Shown here: positions 46,811 through 57,792 of the stretch, in pieces | How positions within the stretch are numbered: position 1 is the stretch's first letter | How the letters are laid out: the number at the start of each line of letters is the position of its first letter | NCBI GenBank assembly: GCA_903935205.1 | Contig: CAIZQU010000018.1 | Location: 1 to 64,000 of the forward strand | DNA length: 64,000 nucleotides | Direction: 5' to 3' | DNA from: an uncultured cyanobacterium | GTDB taxonomy: Bacteria; Cyanobacteriota; Cyanobacteriia; PCC-6307; Cyanobiaceae | Made by a program: the position numbers and the translations under genes | The notes under the pieces: model-generated | Seen by the model: only the letters and a program-made list of their open reading frames with translations | What the model was told of the DNA's origin: nothing | Databases searched by the model: none

Positions 46811-48360
46811 TCAGAACTTCACCGTGAGGTTGACCAGACCGCCGAGCCATGGGGTCAACGACCGGCCGGCGGCGGCCTCGAGGCCGGAGCCGGGGAAGGA
46901 GGCGCCGAAGCCGAGGGTGAGGTAGGTGTTGGCGATCAGCTGGCGCACGTACTCCAGATAGAGATCATCGGAAAGGTGAGGCTGGGGTACGCCGGAAACC
47001 AAGGCCGGCATCCCATCAACGCTGACGATGCGGCCGCCCTGGCCGAACTGCAATGGGCTGTTGCGCTGGGCCGCCGCCACATGCCAATAGGACAGGGTGA
47101 GCTGATCGAGGGGACTGAGACTGAGACTCAGCGCCAGGCGATGGCTGCGAACATTGGTGTTGTAAAAGGTCAGCGCCGCATTGGAACCGGAAGAAAAAGC
47201 GTTGACGCCACCGTCATAGAAGAGCGGATCGAAACGCTCCAGGGTTGCCGTGGCCGGATTGTCGCCGCTGTACTGGCGGAAGGCATAGCTGATCTTCGGC
47301 AGCCAGCGCGCCTTCTGCCACTGATGGCCCAGCTCTGCGCTGATGCCATAGGCGGAGAGATCGATGCGATTGTTCCACTCATAGGCGCCCTCGAGGGCAG
47401 TGTAAAGCCCTGGGATGCGATCGCGAAGCGGCCGGAAGCGCAGATAGGGATTGATCGCCTGGGTTCCCTGGCGGCCATTGTCAATGATGGTCAGCGGCGC
47501 GCGGATGTAGGGAAGATCCGAGGCGCTGACCTGGAGATAGGCAATCCCAGCCGTTTCGTCTCCAGGCTGGGCGGTGAGGCTGTACTCCACCTTCCCCCCC
47601 CAGAGCGTGCTGTCGGGATCGGCGGCGCTGATTTCGTTGTAGTTGAGCAGAAAGCCATCGGCCGACAAGCGACCGCTGCTCAACCGGGCCAGGGCGGTGT
47701 ACTCCCAGGAGCGCCGTGGCGACACCAGCAGGGCACCGCGCTGGTTGCCGTTCTGGGCGCCGAGATCAAGGAGAAAGCCTGAACCGAGGCGGTAGGGCTG
47801 CTGGCCGCCGGAGAGATCGAGGCCAAGGCCGGTTGCAGGATCGCCGAGCCGGAGACCCGCAAAGGCATTCTCCACGGAGATGCGACCCTGATCGCCCTGG
47901 TCGAGCAGGTCGCGGCCGTCGCTGCCGGTGGCGGCGGGCGCAAAACCGGCATACAGGCCCGCGGTTGGCGCCAGCGCCAGGTCGATGCGCAGGCTCGGGA
48001 TCAGCCAGAGCTCATTCCAGAGGCGATCGACGTTGTAGGGCGCGGTGGGGGCGAACACCTCCGAAAGCCCCCAGTAGGCGTGATCCTCCAACACCGGCTG
48101 CGAGCCGGCGAAACAAGCCGAAGCGCACACTCCAGGGACCCTGGCGGAACAGCAGCGGCGTCGGTGGCGCCGGCGGCGCCTCAGGATTCACCGGGATCTC
48201 CGCCTGCGCCAGAACAGGCGGCCATGGATTGGAAATCGGCCCAGCAGATAGCGTGCCAGCGCTGGCTTCAGAGGCCTGAGTAGAGGCGCTGAGAGCCTGG
48301 AGAACGACCAGAAGAGAGGGGGCCAGGCAAGTGCGAATCAGGCCGTGAATAGGGGTATGA
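46811..48360 (-). pseudogene. Outer-membrane beta-barrel protein (alginate-export-like), apparent single-base frameshift after N-terminus
   Basis: Main frame 46811-48130 with barrel-like alternating strands ending LVNLTVKF; N-terminal secretion-like segment (HGLIRTCLAPSLLVVLQALSASTQA...GPWSVRFGLF) lies in another frame; 5' boundary approximate. Confidence 0.6.
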
Positions 48361-48475
48361 AGGCAATGGCTACGGTTCACACAGATCGAGGAGATGGATC
48401 GGAATCGGTAGACAGTACCATCGAAACGAATCGGCAAGGATGCCAGCACCCAGCGGCTTGTAGAGCCTGACAACC

Positions 48476-50022
48476 ATGAAGCGAGCGGTCGGCATCCTGT
48501 GGCTGATGATCATCAGCATCGCCCAGCCCGCAACCGCTCAGCCCCATCCCAGGGGGGCAGCAATGCTGGCGGCGATGGCGGCCAGGCACCCAACATTCTG
48601 GTGATCATGCCCGATGATGTCGGCTACTGGAATGTGGGCGCTTATAGCCACGGGATGATGGTGCCCACCCCCAACATCGATCGGATCGCCAAGGAGGGGC
48701 TGCTGTTCACCGATCACTATTCGCAGCCCACCTGCACCCCCGGCCGGGCGGCCTTCCTCACCGGGCAGTTGCCGATCCGCACCGGGCTGACCACCGTGGG
48801 CATGCCCGGCTCACCGATCGGCCTCGACCGCCGCGACCCGACCCTGGCGGAGTTATTGAAAACCAAGGGCTACCGCACGGGCCAGTTCGGCAAGAACCAT
48901 CTCGGTGATCGCAATGAGCACCTGCCGACCGTGCATGGCTTTGATGAGTTCTACGGCAATCTTTACCACCTCAACACAGAAGAAGAACCGGAGCTCGGCG
49001 ACTGGCCCCAGGATGCGGCCTTCAATCAGCGCTACCGCCCCCGCGGCGTCCTCGACGCCCGCGCCAGCAGCAAGGATGATCCGAGCGTGGATCCGCGCTT
49101 CGGGCGGGTGGGCCGGCAGGTGATCCGCGACACCGGCGCCCTGACGCGCCAGCGCATGGAAACGGTCGATGAAGAATTTCTGGACCGCACCAAGCAGTTC
49201 ATCCGCCAGTCGGTGCAGAGCAAGCGGCCTTTCTTCGCCTGGTTCGCCCCGAGCCGCATGCACATCTACACCCATCTCAAAGCCCAGAACCGCCATCTGG
49301 CCGCGCCCCATTCGTCCGAACTCGACATCTACGGCAGCGGCATGATCGAGCATGACGGCCATGTCGGTCAGTTGCTGCAGCTGCTGGATTCACTCGGCAT
49401 TTCCCGCAACACCATTGTCGTCTACACCACCGATAATGGCGCCATGTCGGCCTGGTGGCCCGATGGCGGTGCCACCCCCTTCCGCGGTGAGAAGGCCACC
49501 ACCTGGGAGGGCGGTGTGCGGGTGCCGATGCTGGTGCGCTGGCCGGCGCGGATCGCCGCAGGTCGGGTGTCGAATGGCATCCAGGAGCACCAGGATCTGT
49601 TCACGACCCTGGCGGCGGCGGCCGGGATCCCGGCGGTGCACGAACGGCTGCAACGCAGCGATCGGGTCTACATCGATGGTGTCAACAATCTCGACCACTG
49701 GACCAAAGGATCGGCGTCGGCACGGAACGTGGTGTATTACTACAACGAGCGCGAACTGACCGTGATCCGGATCGGCAACTGGAAATCCCATTTCCAGACC
49801 CGCGATGGCTTTTTTGATCACAACAAGCCATCAGCCTTGATCTTCAATCTGCGCATGGATCCGTTCGAGAAACACGACGGCCAGAAGAACAATGACGTCG
49901 CCATGCGCCTCGGCATCGCCTGGGGCGGCCAGGTTCAGGATGCCCTGCGTCAGCATCAGGCAACCCTGCGCCAGTTCCCACCCCGCCAGATCGGCGCCTC
50001 GCTCAGGCCCGGGGGCCAATAG
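48476..50022 (+). pseudogene. Arylsulfatase-family sulfatase, apparent frameshift after signal peptide
   Basis: NILVIMPDDVGYWNVGAY, CTPGRAAFLTG sulfatase signature; signal peptide MKRAVGILWLMIISIAQPATAQ starts at 48476 in another frame; one extra G in GGGGGG at 48552-48557 joins the frames. Confidence 0.8.
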
Positions 50023-50087
50023 GCCGGCACCCCGCCGCCAGCTTCGCCGGCCTGGGCCGGCCCCGATCCCCCTTTCCCCCGGCCCCT

Positions 50088-50531
50088 ATGGCCCTTCGCC
50101 CCCTGTCGTTGCCGCCGCTGCCCCAGCTGCCGCCGCGACTGCTGCCGCCGCTGCTGCTCGGCGCCACCTTGCTCGCCCCTGGCCCGCTGGCCCCGCTGGC
50201 TGCGCCACCGGCCCGGGCGGCCGACGACACATTGCCGCAGTCGGTCCAGCAGCTGCGCCGCTTCCCGTTCCAGCCCAACTGCGCCGGCAACACCCAGGAG
50301 ATCGTGGCCTGCCTGTGGCAGCAACGGAACCGGGGCGATGCCACCCTGCAGCGGCTGCTGGGCAGCGTCGAGCTGCGCGAGCAGTGGCGCGCCAGCCGCC
50401 GGCGGGTCTGCGAACGGGCTGCGACCAAGGCGGAGGGCGGCTCGATCCAGCCGATCGTCTGGTTGAGCTGCGAGAACGCCCTCAACACCACCCTGATCGA
50501 CCAGCTCCGCAAGCCATTGCTGGGGCCTTGA
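50088..50531 (+). CDS. Hypothetical secreted protein
   Basis: Signal-like N-terminus then AADDTLPQSVQQLRRFPFQPNCAGNTQEIVACLWQQRNRGD. Confidence 0.6.
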   Translation: MALRPLSLPPLPQLPPRLLPPLLLGATLLAPGPLAPLAAPPARAADDTLPQSVQQLRRFPFQPNCAGNTQEIVACLWQQRNRGDATLQRLLGSVELREQWRASRRRVCERAATKAEGGSIQPIVWLSCENALNTTLIDQLRKPLLGP

Positions 50532-51643
50532 GGGCTTCCGCCGGTGGAGGTGGTGGGGCTGGAGCTGGCCATGGACCAGGAGCCGGCTGGATGACTCAGC
50601 CCAGGCCCGGTCGCGTCTGCCGTGCCCACTCCAGCCGCCGAGCCGGTGCGCGCCTTGGCTACTCCTGGCTCTGTCGCTGACAGACCAGCTCGTCCAGGGG
50701 GTTGGGAACTGACTCGTCAGAGGCCCCTTCAGAGCCCCTTGCCGTTCTTGTCCAGCTCCCGGCGGATGGCCTCCAGCAGCTGCTTCTCGCTGATCGGCAC
50801 CCCACCCTGGGCGATGGACTGCAGGCTCACCAGGTGAGCGATACAGAGGGTGAGGCCTCCGGGACATTCATGGCACCTGGCCCTGTCCTGAAGATCCTCC
50901 TCCGGTTTGGTCAGAGGTGAGCAGGACCAGCTGCACCGACCACCACCGGGGCCTGCTGCAACAGACCGATCGCCCCAGTCCTTCGCACGAAACACCCACC
51001 CTCTCGCCAGCGGCGCAGCCAGCCTGTCCGCATCAGCCGCAAGCCGGCCTTGACCCCCACCTCAGGGCCCCAGCCCCCCGGCCATCCGAACCAGCCGCCC
51101 GGCGGCGAGACCATCCCCGATGATCGCGGCGGGTGCAACAGCGCCGCCGGCCAGGACCCCAGCGACCTGACCGGCCCAGCAGGCGCTCGATTCGGGGCCA
51201 GCGGCCGCCTGGAGGGCAGCGAGCAGGACCGCCAACCATGGCCGGAGCCAGCGAAGCGTCCGTGGAACGCCAAGGACAAGGAGCTGCTGGCGCTGCTCGA
51301 CCAGCTCGACCCCAGCAGCCTGGAGGATCAGGAGTTGGCCCTGGAGCTGATCCGCCAGCTCGTGGAGCAGCACCTGCGGACGATGATCGAGGGGCGGCGG
51401 GAGGACGGGCACGCCCCAGGCCGTTGATCCAGCCCCTGAACGGGCAACGGGCGAGCTGCTGCCCGGGCGATGGCGAGCGCCAGGGCCGGCGGAGAGCCTG
51501 CCCCGCCGCGAGCCCCCCTGGCCTCCGGCTTCGCCCCGCCGCCAACCCGCCCAGAAACCAGCGGCCCCGCGACTGGTCGGCACCGCTACCGCAGCGGCCC
51601 CCGGCCGAGGGGAATGCTGCTAGCAGTGAGTTCTCACGCCCCC

Positions 51644-52114
51644 ATGATCACGATGGTCAGCCCCACCGCCGATTCCGGCCCGTCCTCGGCTCCGGCCGCG
51701 GCCGTGGTGATGGATCCGGCTACCGCCTTCGCCGCCGTCGCCCTTGCTGCGGTCTCCTGGGACGGGGTGCTCACCATGGCCGGCTCCCGCGCCCTGCGCC
51801 ATTCGCTCGACTACCGCCAGCCCTTCCGCGGTTATGGCCAGGAGACGATGGTGAAACTGATGGATACCCTGCTGGCCGAACTGCGGCGGGTGGGACCCCA
51901 GCATCTGATGGTGGAAGCCGCCGAGCAGCTCAGCCCCAGCCAGCGGACCACCGCCTTTGCGGTGGCGGCCGAGATCATGCGCTCCGATGGGCCGCTGCAG
52001 GCCGATGAGCAGAACATCCTCACCAATCTGGCCACCACCCTGTCCCTGAGCGAAGCCGAGACAGCGCCACTCCTGGCGGCGATGGATCTGCTTCATGCCG
52101 ATGTGCTCGTCTGA
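51644..52114 (+). CDS. TerB-like domain protein
   Basis: AFAAVALAAVSWDGVLTMAGSRALRHSL... EIMRSDGPLQADEQNILTNLATTLSLSEAE. Confidence 0.6.
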   Translation: MITMVSPTADSGPSSAPAAAVVMDPATAFAAVALAAVSWDGVLTMAGSRALRHSLDYRQPFRGYGQETMVKLMDTLLAELRRVGPQHLMVEAAEQLSPSQRTTAFAVAAEIMRSDGPLQADEQNILTNLATTLSLSEAETAPLLAAMDLLHADVLV

Positions 52115-52121
52115 ACGGAGC

Positions 52122-52168
52122 CTGCCCCTCAGGAATCGGAGCCACAGCGGCAGATTCCTGAGGGGCAG
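52122..52168. terminator. Long hairpin between convergent genes
   Basis: CTGCCCCTCAGGAATC - 15 nt - GATTCCTGAGGGGCAG, perfect 16-bp stem. Confidence 0.65.
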
Positions 52169-52210
52169 AGGCGGCTGAACCCCATGCCCATGGCGGTCAG
52201 ATCCCGCACC

Positions 52211-52489
52211 TCAGCGGGGTTTGATCAGCTGCAACACCTGGGGGCCAAGGCCACCGGCACGGCGCTCGAAATTCAGGGCCTTGAGAATCGCCTGGGCGGA
52301 GGCGGCGATGTCACCGGCTTCGGCGCTCTCACGGGCCTGTTCATGCAGGCGGGAGGCCTGGTCGAGCAGGTTGCGTCGGTCGGAGCTGTCGTTGGCCGGG
52401 GGATGGGGACGGCCCGGGGCGATGACGTTGCGCCGTGGTGCCGAGGCAACGGGGAGAGGGACAGGTGGGTGGATCCTGGTTGCTGTCAT
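52211..52489 (-). CDS. Small conserved hypothetical protein
   Basis: 92 aa ORF ending just upstream of the convergent hairpin; NLLDQASRLHEQARESAEAGDIAASAQAILKALNFERRAGGLGPQVLQLIKPR. Confidence 0.5.
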   Translation of the reverse strand: MTATRIHPPVPLPVASAPRRNVIAPGRPHPPANDSSDRRNLLDQASRLHEQARESAEAGDIAASAQAILKALNFERRAGGLGPQVLQLIKPR

Positions 52490-52897
52490 GGTGAGCCGGC
52501 GAATCAGGCTGGTCGGCTGGATGGGAGAAGTGAAACAAGGTGATCAGAGGAGAGATGCGGCCAACGGAGAAGGAAACAAAGCCTCTCACCACACCATCGG
52601 TTTGATCAGAGCCACGTTAAGTGGCCGCTCGATAAATGGTGGCCAGCAAGGGCTGCATCGGCGCTTTTTCGCGCTCGCCTGACCCATTAGCTGTTCAAAC
52701 TTCACAGAAGCGATCCCGCAGCACCCGGAACCGGCCTGGACCGCTCTGGCGATCCGATGCAAGCCACTCCCTGAATCCATCGCACAGGACCGGACAGGGC
52801 AGAAGCTCCAGGCCTCAACCGCGACCGGGGAACGCAAGCCGGTCCGCAGCGGTGGCCTGGCTTCCGTTCCAGCGGCAGCGGTCCAACCCCAGCCCCA

Positions 52898-53179
52898 TCA
52901 GGTCCCGGGTTCCTCCTGATTGCCGCCGAGGGCGGCGATGGCATCGCGCAGTTGCTGGGACCGTTGCAGATCGCCGCGGGTGAGGGCAACGGCAAGGGCG
53001 AATTCGAGCTTTTCGAGTTGGTGGTCGCCATCGCCGCCACCAGCGGCCGAGCGACAGAGGTGGACCGAACCGGGCACGGATCCCGGCGATGGACGGGGAC
53101 CGGAAGCCGCGTAGGTGTTGCCTTGTGTGACGGTCTGGCCGTTGCCGTGACCGGCGGAGTGGGATGTGGGGTAAGCCAT
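52898..53179 (-). CDS. Small protein with UVR-motif-like C-terminus
   Basis: LEKLEFALAVALTRGDLQRSQQLRDAIAALGG. Confidence 0.45.
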   Translation of the reverse strand: MAYPTSHSAGHGNGQTVTQGNTYAASGPRPSPGSVPGSVHLCRSAAGGGDGDHQLEKLEFALAVALTRGDLQRSQQLRDAIAALGGNQEEPGT

Positions 53180-53231
53180 CGCTCACTTTCTTTCCATTCT
53201 GCCACCCCTGACCAGTGGGCGGCAGGGATGG

Positions 53232-53786
53232 TCAGGCGGCGGCTCTGCCGTTCGGACCCTTGAGCAGGGAAGGGTTGGTTCGATAGCCCGTTCCATCCCG
53301 ATCGGCCTCCAGAGCGGTGTCGTGTTCAGCATCGAGTTCAGCACCGAGTTCAGCGAGCAGATCCTCGGCCCGATCCCCCCGTGAATCGGCCTCAACGGCG
53401 GCAGCCCGAACACCCTGCCGATCCAGCGCAGCGGAACCCCCTGGCTGGTCAGCGGCGGAGCGGCCAACGCTCTGGACGGTTGCTCCCGACCCAGCCTCTC
53501 GGTCCGCTGGGCCGGACCTCCCCTCGCCCGCCGCGGCTGCCGCCGAATCCTCCGGCGGGGCCTCCAAGGCACCCTCCAGCAGGGAACGACAGTCGAGCAG
53601 CAGCCGTTCGGCATTGTCCAGGCTGTGGTCCAGGGCGGGATCGGGCTGTTCCGCCTGGAGGCCGATCGCCTCCAGGGCCGCCAAGCGTTGCTCCAGCTGC
53701 ACCAGCCGCTGGGACAACAGATGCAGGGTGCCCGCCAGATCCTCGGCGCTGCGGCTGATCCGGAACGAGACCGATGGATAGGACAT
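53232..53786 (-). CDS. Hypothetical coiled-coil protein
   Basis: MSYPSVSFRISRSAEDLAGTLHLLSQRLVQLEQRLAALEA...; ATG at 53786. Confidence 0.5.
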   Translation of the reverse strand: MSYPSVSFRISRSAEDLAGTLHLLSQRLVQLEQRLAALEAIGLQAEQPDPALDHSLDNAERLLLDCRSLLEGALEAPPEDSAAAAAGEGRSGPADREAGSGATVQSVGRSAADQPGGSAALDRQGVRAAAVEADSRGDRAEDLLAELGAELDAEHDTALEADRDGTGYRTNPSLLKGPNGRAAA

Positions 53787-53852
53787 GGCAATCCAAGGCT
53801 TTGCTGGAAATGACAACACACCCCGCAGACTGGGGCCAGATCCGAGGCGCCG

Positions 53853-54374
53853 ATGGCGAATCCCTGGCCCCTGCTGCTGCTGGCCCTGGCGGGGGCGGCG
53901 GGTGGAGTGCTGGCCCTCGGCACCGGCATCCCGGCCGCCCCCCTGGCGGGTGCCCTGATCGGCGCCGCCCTCATCAGCCTCAGCGGCCGGGTGGAGGCGG
54001 TGAGCTGGCCGGCGGGAACCCGCACGCTGCTGGAGATCGCCATCGGCACCGTGATCGGCAGCGGCCTCACCGCCGCCGCCCTCGGCGAGCTGCGCCAGCT
54101 CTGGCGGCCGGCCCTGCTGATCACCCTCACCCTGGTGCTCACCGGGCTGGTGGTGGGTCTGTGGTGCAGCCGACTGCTGGGCATCGATCCGGTGGTGGCC
54201 CTGCTGGGGGCTGCGCCGGGGGGCATCAGCGGCATGAGCCTGGTGGGGGCGGAATTCGGTGTGGGGGCGGCTGTGGCGGCGCTGCATGCGGTGCGGCTGA
54301 TCACCGTGCTGCTGGTCTTGCCTCTGGTGGTGAAGCTGGTGCTGCAGGCCAGCGGCCGGCTGCCTGGGGGCTGA
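53853..54374 (+). CDS. AbrB-family membrane protein (single repeat unit)
   Basis: TM-rich; GALIGAALISLSGRV, IGTVIGSGLTAAAL, LLGAAPGGISGMSLVGAEFG. Confidence 0.75.
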   Translation: MANPWPLLLLALAGAAGGVLALGTGIPAAPLAGALIGAALISLSGRVEAVSWPAGTRTLLEIAIGTVIGSGLTAAALGELRQLWRPALLITLTLVLTGLVVGLWCSRLLGIDPVVALLGAAPGGISGMSLVGAEFGVGAAVAALHAVRLITVLLVLPLVVKLVLQASGRLPGG

Positions 54375-54550
54375 GCGGCGCCTGGGCGGCGGCCGGACGG
54401 CGGCTGAGCACCGGCTGAGCGGCGCCGAATGGAGCATGGATCCAGCTCCGACAGCCCCACGCCCCGGCCTGGATGCCTGGACAGCCTGATCTGGGCCGAT
54501 ACCTTGTCCCTGGTTTGCGGCCCTGGTCCGCCCTTCCGACGCCCGCAGCG

Positions 54551-55006
54551 ATGTCCGCCCGTCTCCGCTCCTCCCAACGGCCGGTTGCCCCCCGCCGCCG
54601 GAACCGCCATCGGCTGGCGGCCCTGGCTCTGGTGGGCGGCGCCCTGCTGGGCCAGGGCCTGGGCGGCAGCCCGCCCGCCCAGGCCGCCGAAAACTCCGCA
54701 GGCGAAAAGGGCGCCCAGGTGTACTGCTTCCTGCGCAGCAACGGCAACGTCCATGAGGTGAGCTGGATCGCCGCCTACTCCCTGATCAAGCGCCAGAGCG
54801 CCAGCCTGTTCAAGACATCGCCGGAGCACGCGGCGGTGATGATCACCGAGGCGGTGGTCCAGAACCCGGGCAACTATCCCGATTGCGGTCGCTTCATCGG
54901 CGATCTCTACAGCCGTCGGATCGTTTACGCCAATCCGGCGGCGGCGGGCGGTGGTAGTGCTGGGACAACCAGCCCCCAGACCTCAGGTGAGCGCTACGCC
55001 AACTGA
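54551..55006 (+). CDS. Hypothetical secreted protein (cyanobacterial type)
   Basis: Signal sequence, then GAQVYCFLRSNGNVHEVSWIAAYSLIKRQSASLFKTSPEHAAVMITEAVVQNPGNYPDCGRFIGDLY. Confidence 0.65.
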   Translation: MSARLRSSQRPVAPRRRNRHRLAALALVGGALLGQGLGGSPPAQAAENSAGEKGAQVYCFLRSNGNVHEVSWIAAYSLIKRQSASLFKTSPEHAAVMITEAVVQNPGNYPDCGRFIGDLYSRRIVYANPAAAGGGSAGTTSPQTSGERYAN

Positions 55007-55079
55007 TCAGCCGCGGCCGCGACCAGCGGCGGCCTCCGCCGACGCCCGAACATCAAGGCAGCGGCGGGGGTGGTGGTCG

Positions 55080-55610
55080 AGGTTGCCCCCCCTGCTGATC
55101 GGCCTGATCGCCACCCTGCTCACGGCCTGCGCCGAGGAACCCCTGCCGCAGCGCCGGATCAGCCGGGATGACTGCCTGAACGAGGTGAAGCTCGACGAGC
55201 TGCGGGAGGCGATCGCCCGCTGCGACAAGGTGGTGGCCGCCTATCCGCAGGATCCCCTGCCCCTCAACGAGCGGTTCCTGCTCCATACCCTCGCCGAGGA
55301 CGACCGGGCCGCCTGCCGGGACATCGTCAAAGCCGCATCCCTGGCCCGGCGCCTACCGCCGGAGCGACTGGATGCGATGTTGCGCAGCGATCTGAAGCGG
55401 CGCCTGGCCGACTGCCAGACGGCACCACCCAGCGCTGCGGGGGCCCCCGCTCGGCCCCCAACAGCCCCTGGCCCCCCGAGCAGCGGCGGCAAGCAGGCGG
55501 CCAGGGAGCCGGCGGTCAAACAGAGCGCAGCCGAGGGGCGGGGTGCTGCGGCACAGGGGGGCTCCGCCGCCTCACCAGCGGTCCAGCAGCTCCCGCACCA
55601 GAACCGGTAG
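55080..55610 (+). CDS. Hypothetical lipoprotein
   Basis: LPPLLIGLIATLLTACAEEPLPQRRISRDDCLNEVKLDELREAIARCDKVVAAYP; lipobox LTAC; start uncertain. Confidence 0.55.
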   Translation, partial: RLPPLLIGLIATLLTACAEEPLPQRRISRDDCLNEVKLDELREAIARCDKVVAAYPQDPLPLNERFLLHTLAEDDRAACRDIVKAASLARRLPPERLDAMLRSDLKRRLADCQTAPPSAAGAPARPPTAPGPPSSGGKQAAREPAVKQSAAEGRGAAAQGGSAASPAVQQLPHQNR

Positions 55611-57287
55611 GGCGGCCCGGGGCAGGCGCTGGCGGCGGCTCTGGAACGTCACGGCGATCCGCTCCTCCTTGCTGGAGATCAAGCCATCGACCAGCTGGTC
55701 GGCCACGCCCAGCTGCAACCAATGGCTGGTGAGCATGGCGCCCATGCCGATGCGATGGCAGCGGTCCTCGGCCTGCTCGGCATCGCCGGGGGTCCAGGGG
55801 CGCTCGAGCAGCACCACATGGCGGGCCCGGTGCAGTGTGAAGCCGAGGCCACCGGTGCCGTAGGTGGCGATCAGCACCGGGCAGTCGCCGGCCTGGAAGC
55901 GATCCACCAGCCCCTGGCGCCGGGGCGGCGGCACGGCACCGCTGAGCAGCACCGCCCGGGCCTCGCCGCCGAGCAGGCGTTGCAACAGCCGTGCCGAAGC
56001 CAGGAAGGCGGTGAAGACGACGACCGGCCCCTCCCGCCGGTGATCCAGCTCGTCCAGCAGGGCCAGGGCGGCTGGCAGCTTGCTGCGGGAGGCGATCCGG
56101 CGCAGGGCGGTGAGCACGGCCAGCAGCTCGGCGTCGCGTCGCACCTCGCCGCGCCGGGCCCTCAGGCGATAGGCCTCCACCACACGCTGCAGGCGCTGAT
56201 CGAAACGATCGCCGGCCGCCGGGCTGAGCTGGACCGGCAGCAGCAACCGCCTTTTGGGCGGCAGATCCAGACACTGCTCCTTGCGGCGATGGAGCAGCAG
56301 GGGCCGCAGCAGACGCTGCAGCTCTTCCAGCTGGCTGGCGCCGTTGGCCTGCCAGATGCGTCGCCCCCCCTGCTCGCGCCAATGGCCCTGGCAGTAGCGC
56401 TCCTCAAAGGCCCGGCGATCGTCAGCGAGGGGATGGCCGATGGCCTCCAGCAGGGGCAGCAGCTGGAGGGGCCGGCCGTTTTTCATCGGTGTGCCACTGA
56501 GCAGCCAGATCGCCCGCAGCCGGGGATGGCGGGCCAGGCGGAGGAAGGCCTGGGTGCGACGGGCAGCCCTGTTCTGGGCGTGGTGGGCCTCATCGGCGAT
56601 CAGCACCGTGCCCGCCTCCGGCAGCTGCTGAGGCAGCCGGGCCCAGCTATGGAGTTCCAAGCGCAGGCCCAGGGAGGCCGCCTCCTGGCGCCAGTGGTGA
56701 TGGAGACCCACCGGGGCGATCACCAGGATGCGGCAATCCGCCAGCCGCACCAGGCCGCGGGCCGCCACCAGGGCGGTGAGGGTCTTGCCCAGGCCCATGG
56801 CATCGGCCAGCACGGCGCCGCGCCTGGCCAGCAGCCAGCGCACGGCCAGGCGCTGGTGGGCGAACAGCTGGCGGCCATCGGTGAGGGGCTCCGCCGGGGC
56901 GGCGGCGGCCACCAGGGCACGGTGGGGCGGCAGCGGCGGCAGCGGCTGGAGCAACCAGCCGATCCACTCCGCCAGCTCCTGGCTCACCGGAAACCGGTGG
57001 GCCAGCAACGCCTGAAGCCCCAAGGCGGCGGCGGGGGGAAACTCCCAGCAGTGGCGCCGGCCGTTCCAATGGCCCCGCGGCCGGATCGCCCGCAGCTGGG
57101 CCTGGGTGACGGCATCGAAGGAACAGGCCACCTCGATCAGCCCGGAAGGGCCCAGGCGCAACCCCAGGCCGGTGGATGGGGCTGGGGGGGAGGCCGCGGG
57201 GGGGGCCAAGGGGGCCGGATTGCAGTGACCGACACATTGACACTGGAAAGTCCTGGCAGACTTCACGGCAGCCGGAGCTTTCCGCAT
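55572..57287 (-). CDS. SNF2-family DEAD/DEAH helicase with HARP-like N-terminus
   Basis: [28 protein letters not shown] (HARP-like), [51 protein letters not shown]; start uncertain. Confidence 0.88.
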   Translation of the reverse strand: MRKAPAAVKSARTFQCQCVGHCNPAPLAPPAASPPAPSTGLGLRLGPSGLIEVACSFDAVTQAQLRAIRPRGHWNGRRHCWEFPPAAALGLQALLAHRFPVSQELAEWIGWLLQPLPPLPPHRALVAAAAPAEPLTDGRQLFAHQRLAVRWLLARRGAVLADAMGLGKTLTALVAARGLVRLADCRILVIAPVGLHHHWRQEAASLGLRLELHSWARLPQQLPEAGTVLIADEAHHAQNRAARRTQAFLRLARHPRLRAIWLLSGTPMKNGRPLQLLPLLEAIGHPLADDRRAFEERYCQGHWREQGGRRIWQANGASQLEELQRLLRPLLLHRRKEQCLDLPPKRRLLLPVQLSPAAGDRFDQRLQRVVEAYRLRARRGEVRRDAELLAVLTALRRIASRSKLPAALALLDELDHRREGPVVVFTAFLASARLLQRLLGGEARAVLLSGAVPPPRRQGLVDRFQAGDCPVLIATYGTGGLGFTLHRARHVVLLERPWTPGDAEQAEDRCHRIGMGAMLTSHWLQLGVADQLVDGLISSKEERIAVTFQSRRQRLPRAALPVLVRELLDRW

Positions 57288-57792
57288 GCAGGCCAGGGAT
57301 GGAGTGTTCCTTGAGGATCTCTGCCCCAAACTGCGAGCGCGGCGCTGGCGCAGCACCCTCCACCTGGCCACCCAGGGTTGCTGCCTGTATTGCGGGAATC
57401 CTTCCGAATCGATCGATCACGTTCACCCGCTCAGCCGCGGCGGCCTGAGCGTGACCGAAAACTGCGTGCCGGCCTGCCTCGCCTGCAATGGCAGCAAGGG
57501 CGACGCCGACGCCTTCAGCTGGTATCGGCAGCAGAGCTTCTACGACCCCCGCCGCGCCATGGCCCTCAAGGCCTGGACCGACGGTGACCAGCCCCTGGCC
57601 CTGCGTCTGCTGAGCTGGGCCAGCCCCGCCGCTACCGCCGGAGGGGGCCGGAGGGCGCCTGGGCCAGGGGCGCAGGCCGGTGCTGGAGCGGCGTCCGGCA
57701 CCGGGTCCGGGAATCGGCAGGAGCACCGCAACCGCTCTCACCAGACCCGACAGGCCTCCACTCCGGCCTGGCGCTGGCAGATCGCCTCCTGA
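57286..57792 (+). CDS. HNH endonuclease
   Basis: [43 protein letters not shown]. Confidence 0.92.
   Translation: MQARDGVFLEDLCPKLRARRWRSTLHLATQGCCLYCGNPSESIDHVHPLSRGGLSVTENCVPACLACNGSKGDADAFSWYRQQSFYDPRRAMALKAWTDGDQPLALRLLSWASPAATAGGGRRAPGPGAQAGAGAASGTGSGNRQEHRNRSHQTRQASTPAWRWQIAS

Noticed and set aside
51050-51427. 125-aa plus-strand ORF (ends KDKELLALLDQLDPSSLEDQELALELIRQLVEQHLRTMIEGRR)
   Set aside because: The C-terminal helix looks plausible but start and homology cannot be supported from sequence alone; several overlapping ORFs compete
53183-54829. 548-aa minus-strand ORF
   Set aside because: Spans several better-supported genes on both strands; Arg/Ser/Ala-rich ghost composition
55722-57314. 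530-aa plus-strand ORF opposite the SNF2 helicase
   Set aside because: Antisense shadow; Gln/Gly/His-rich composition typical of GC-driven ghost ORFs
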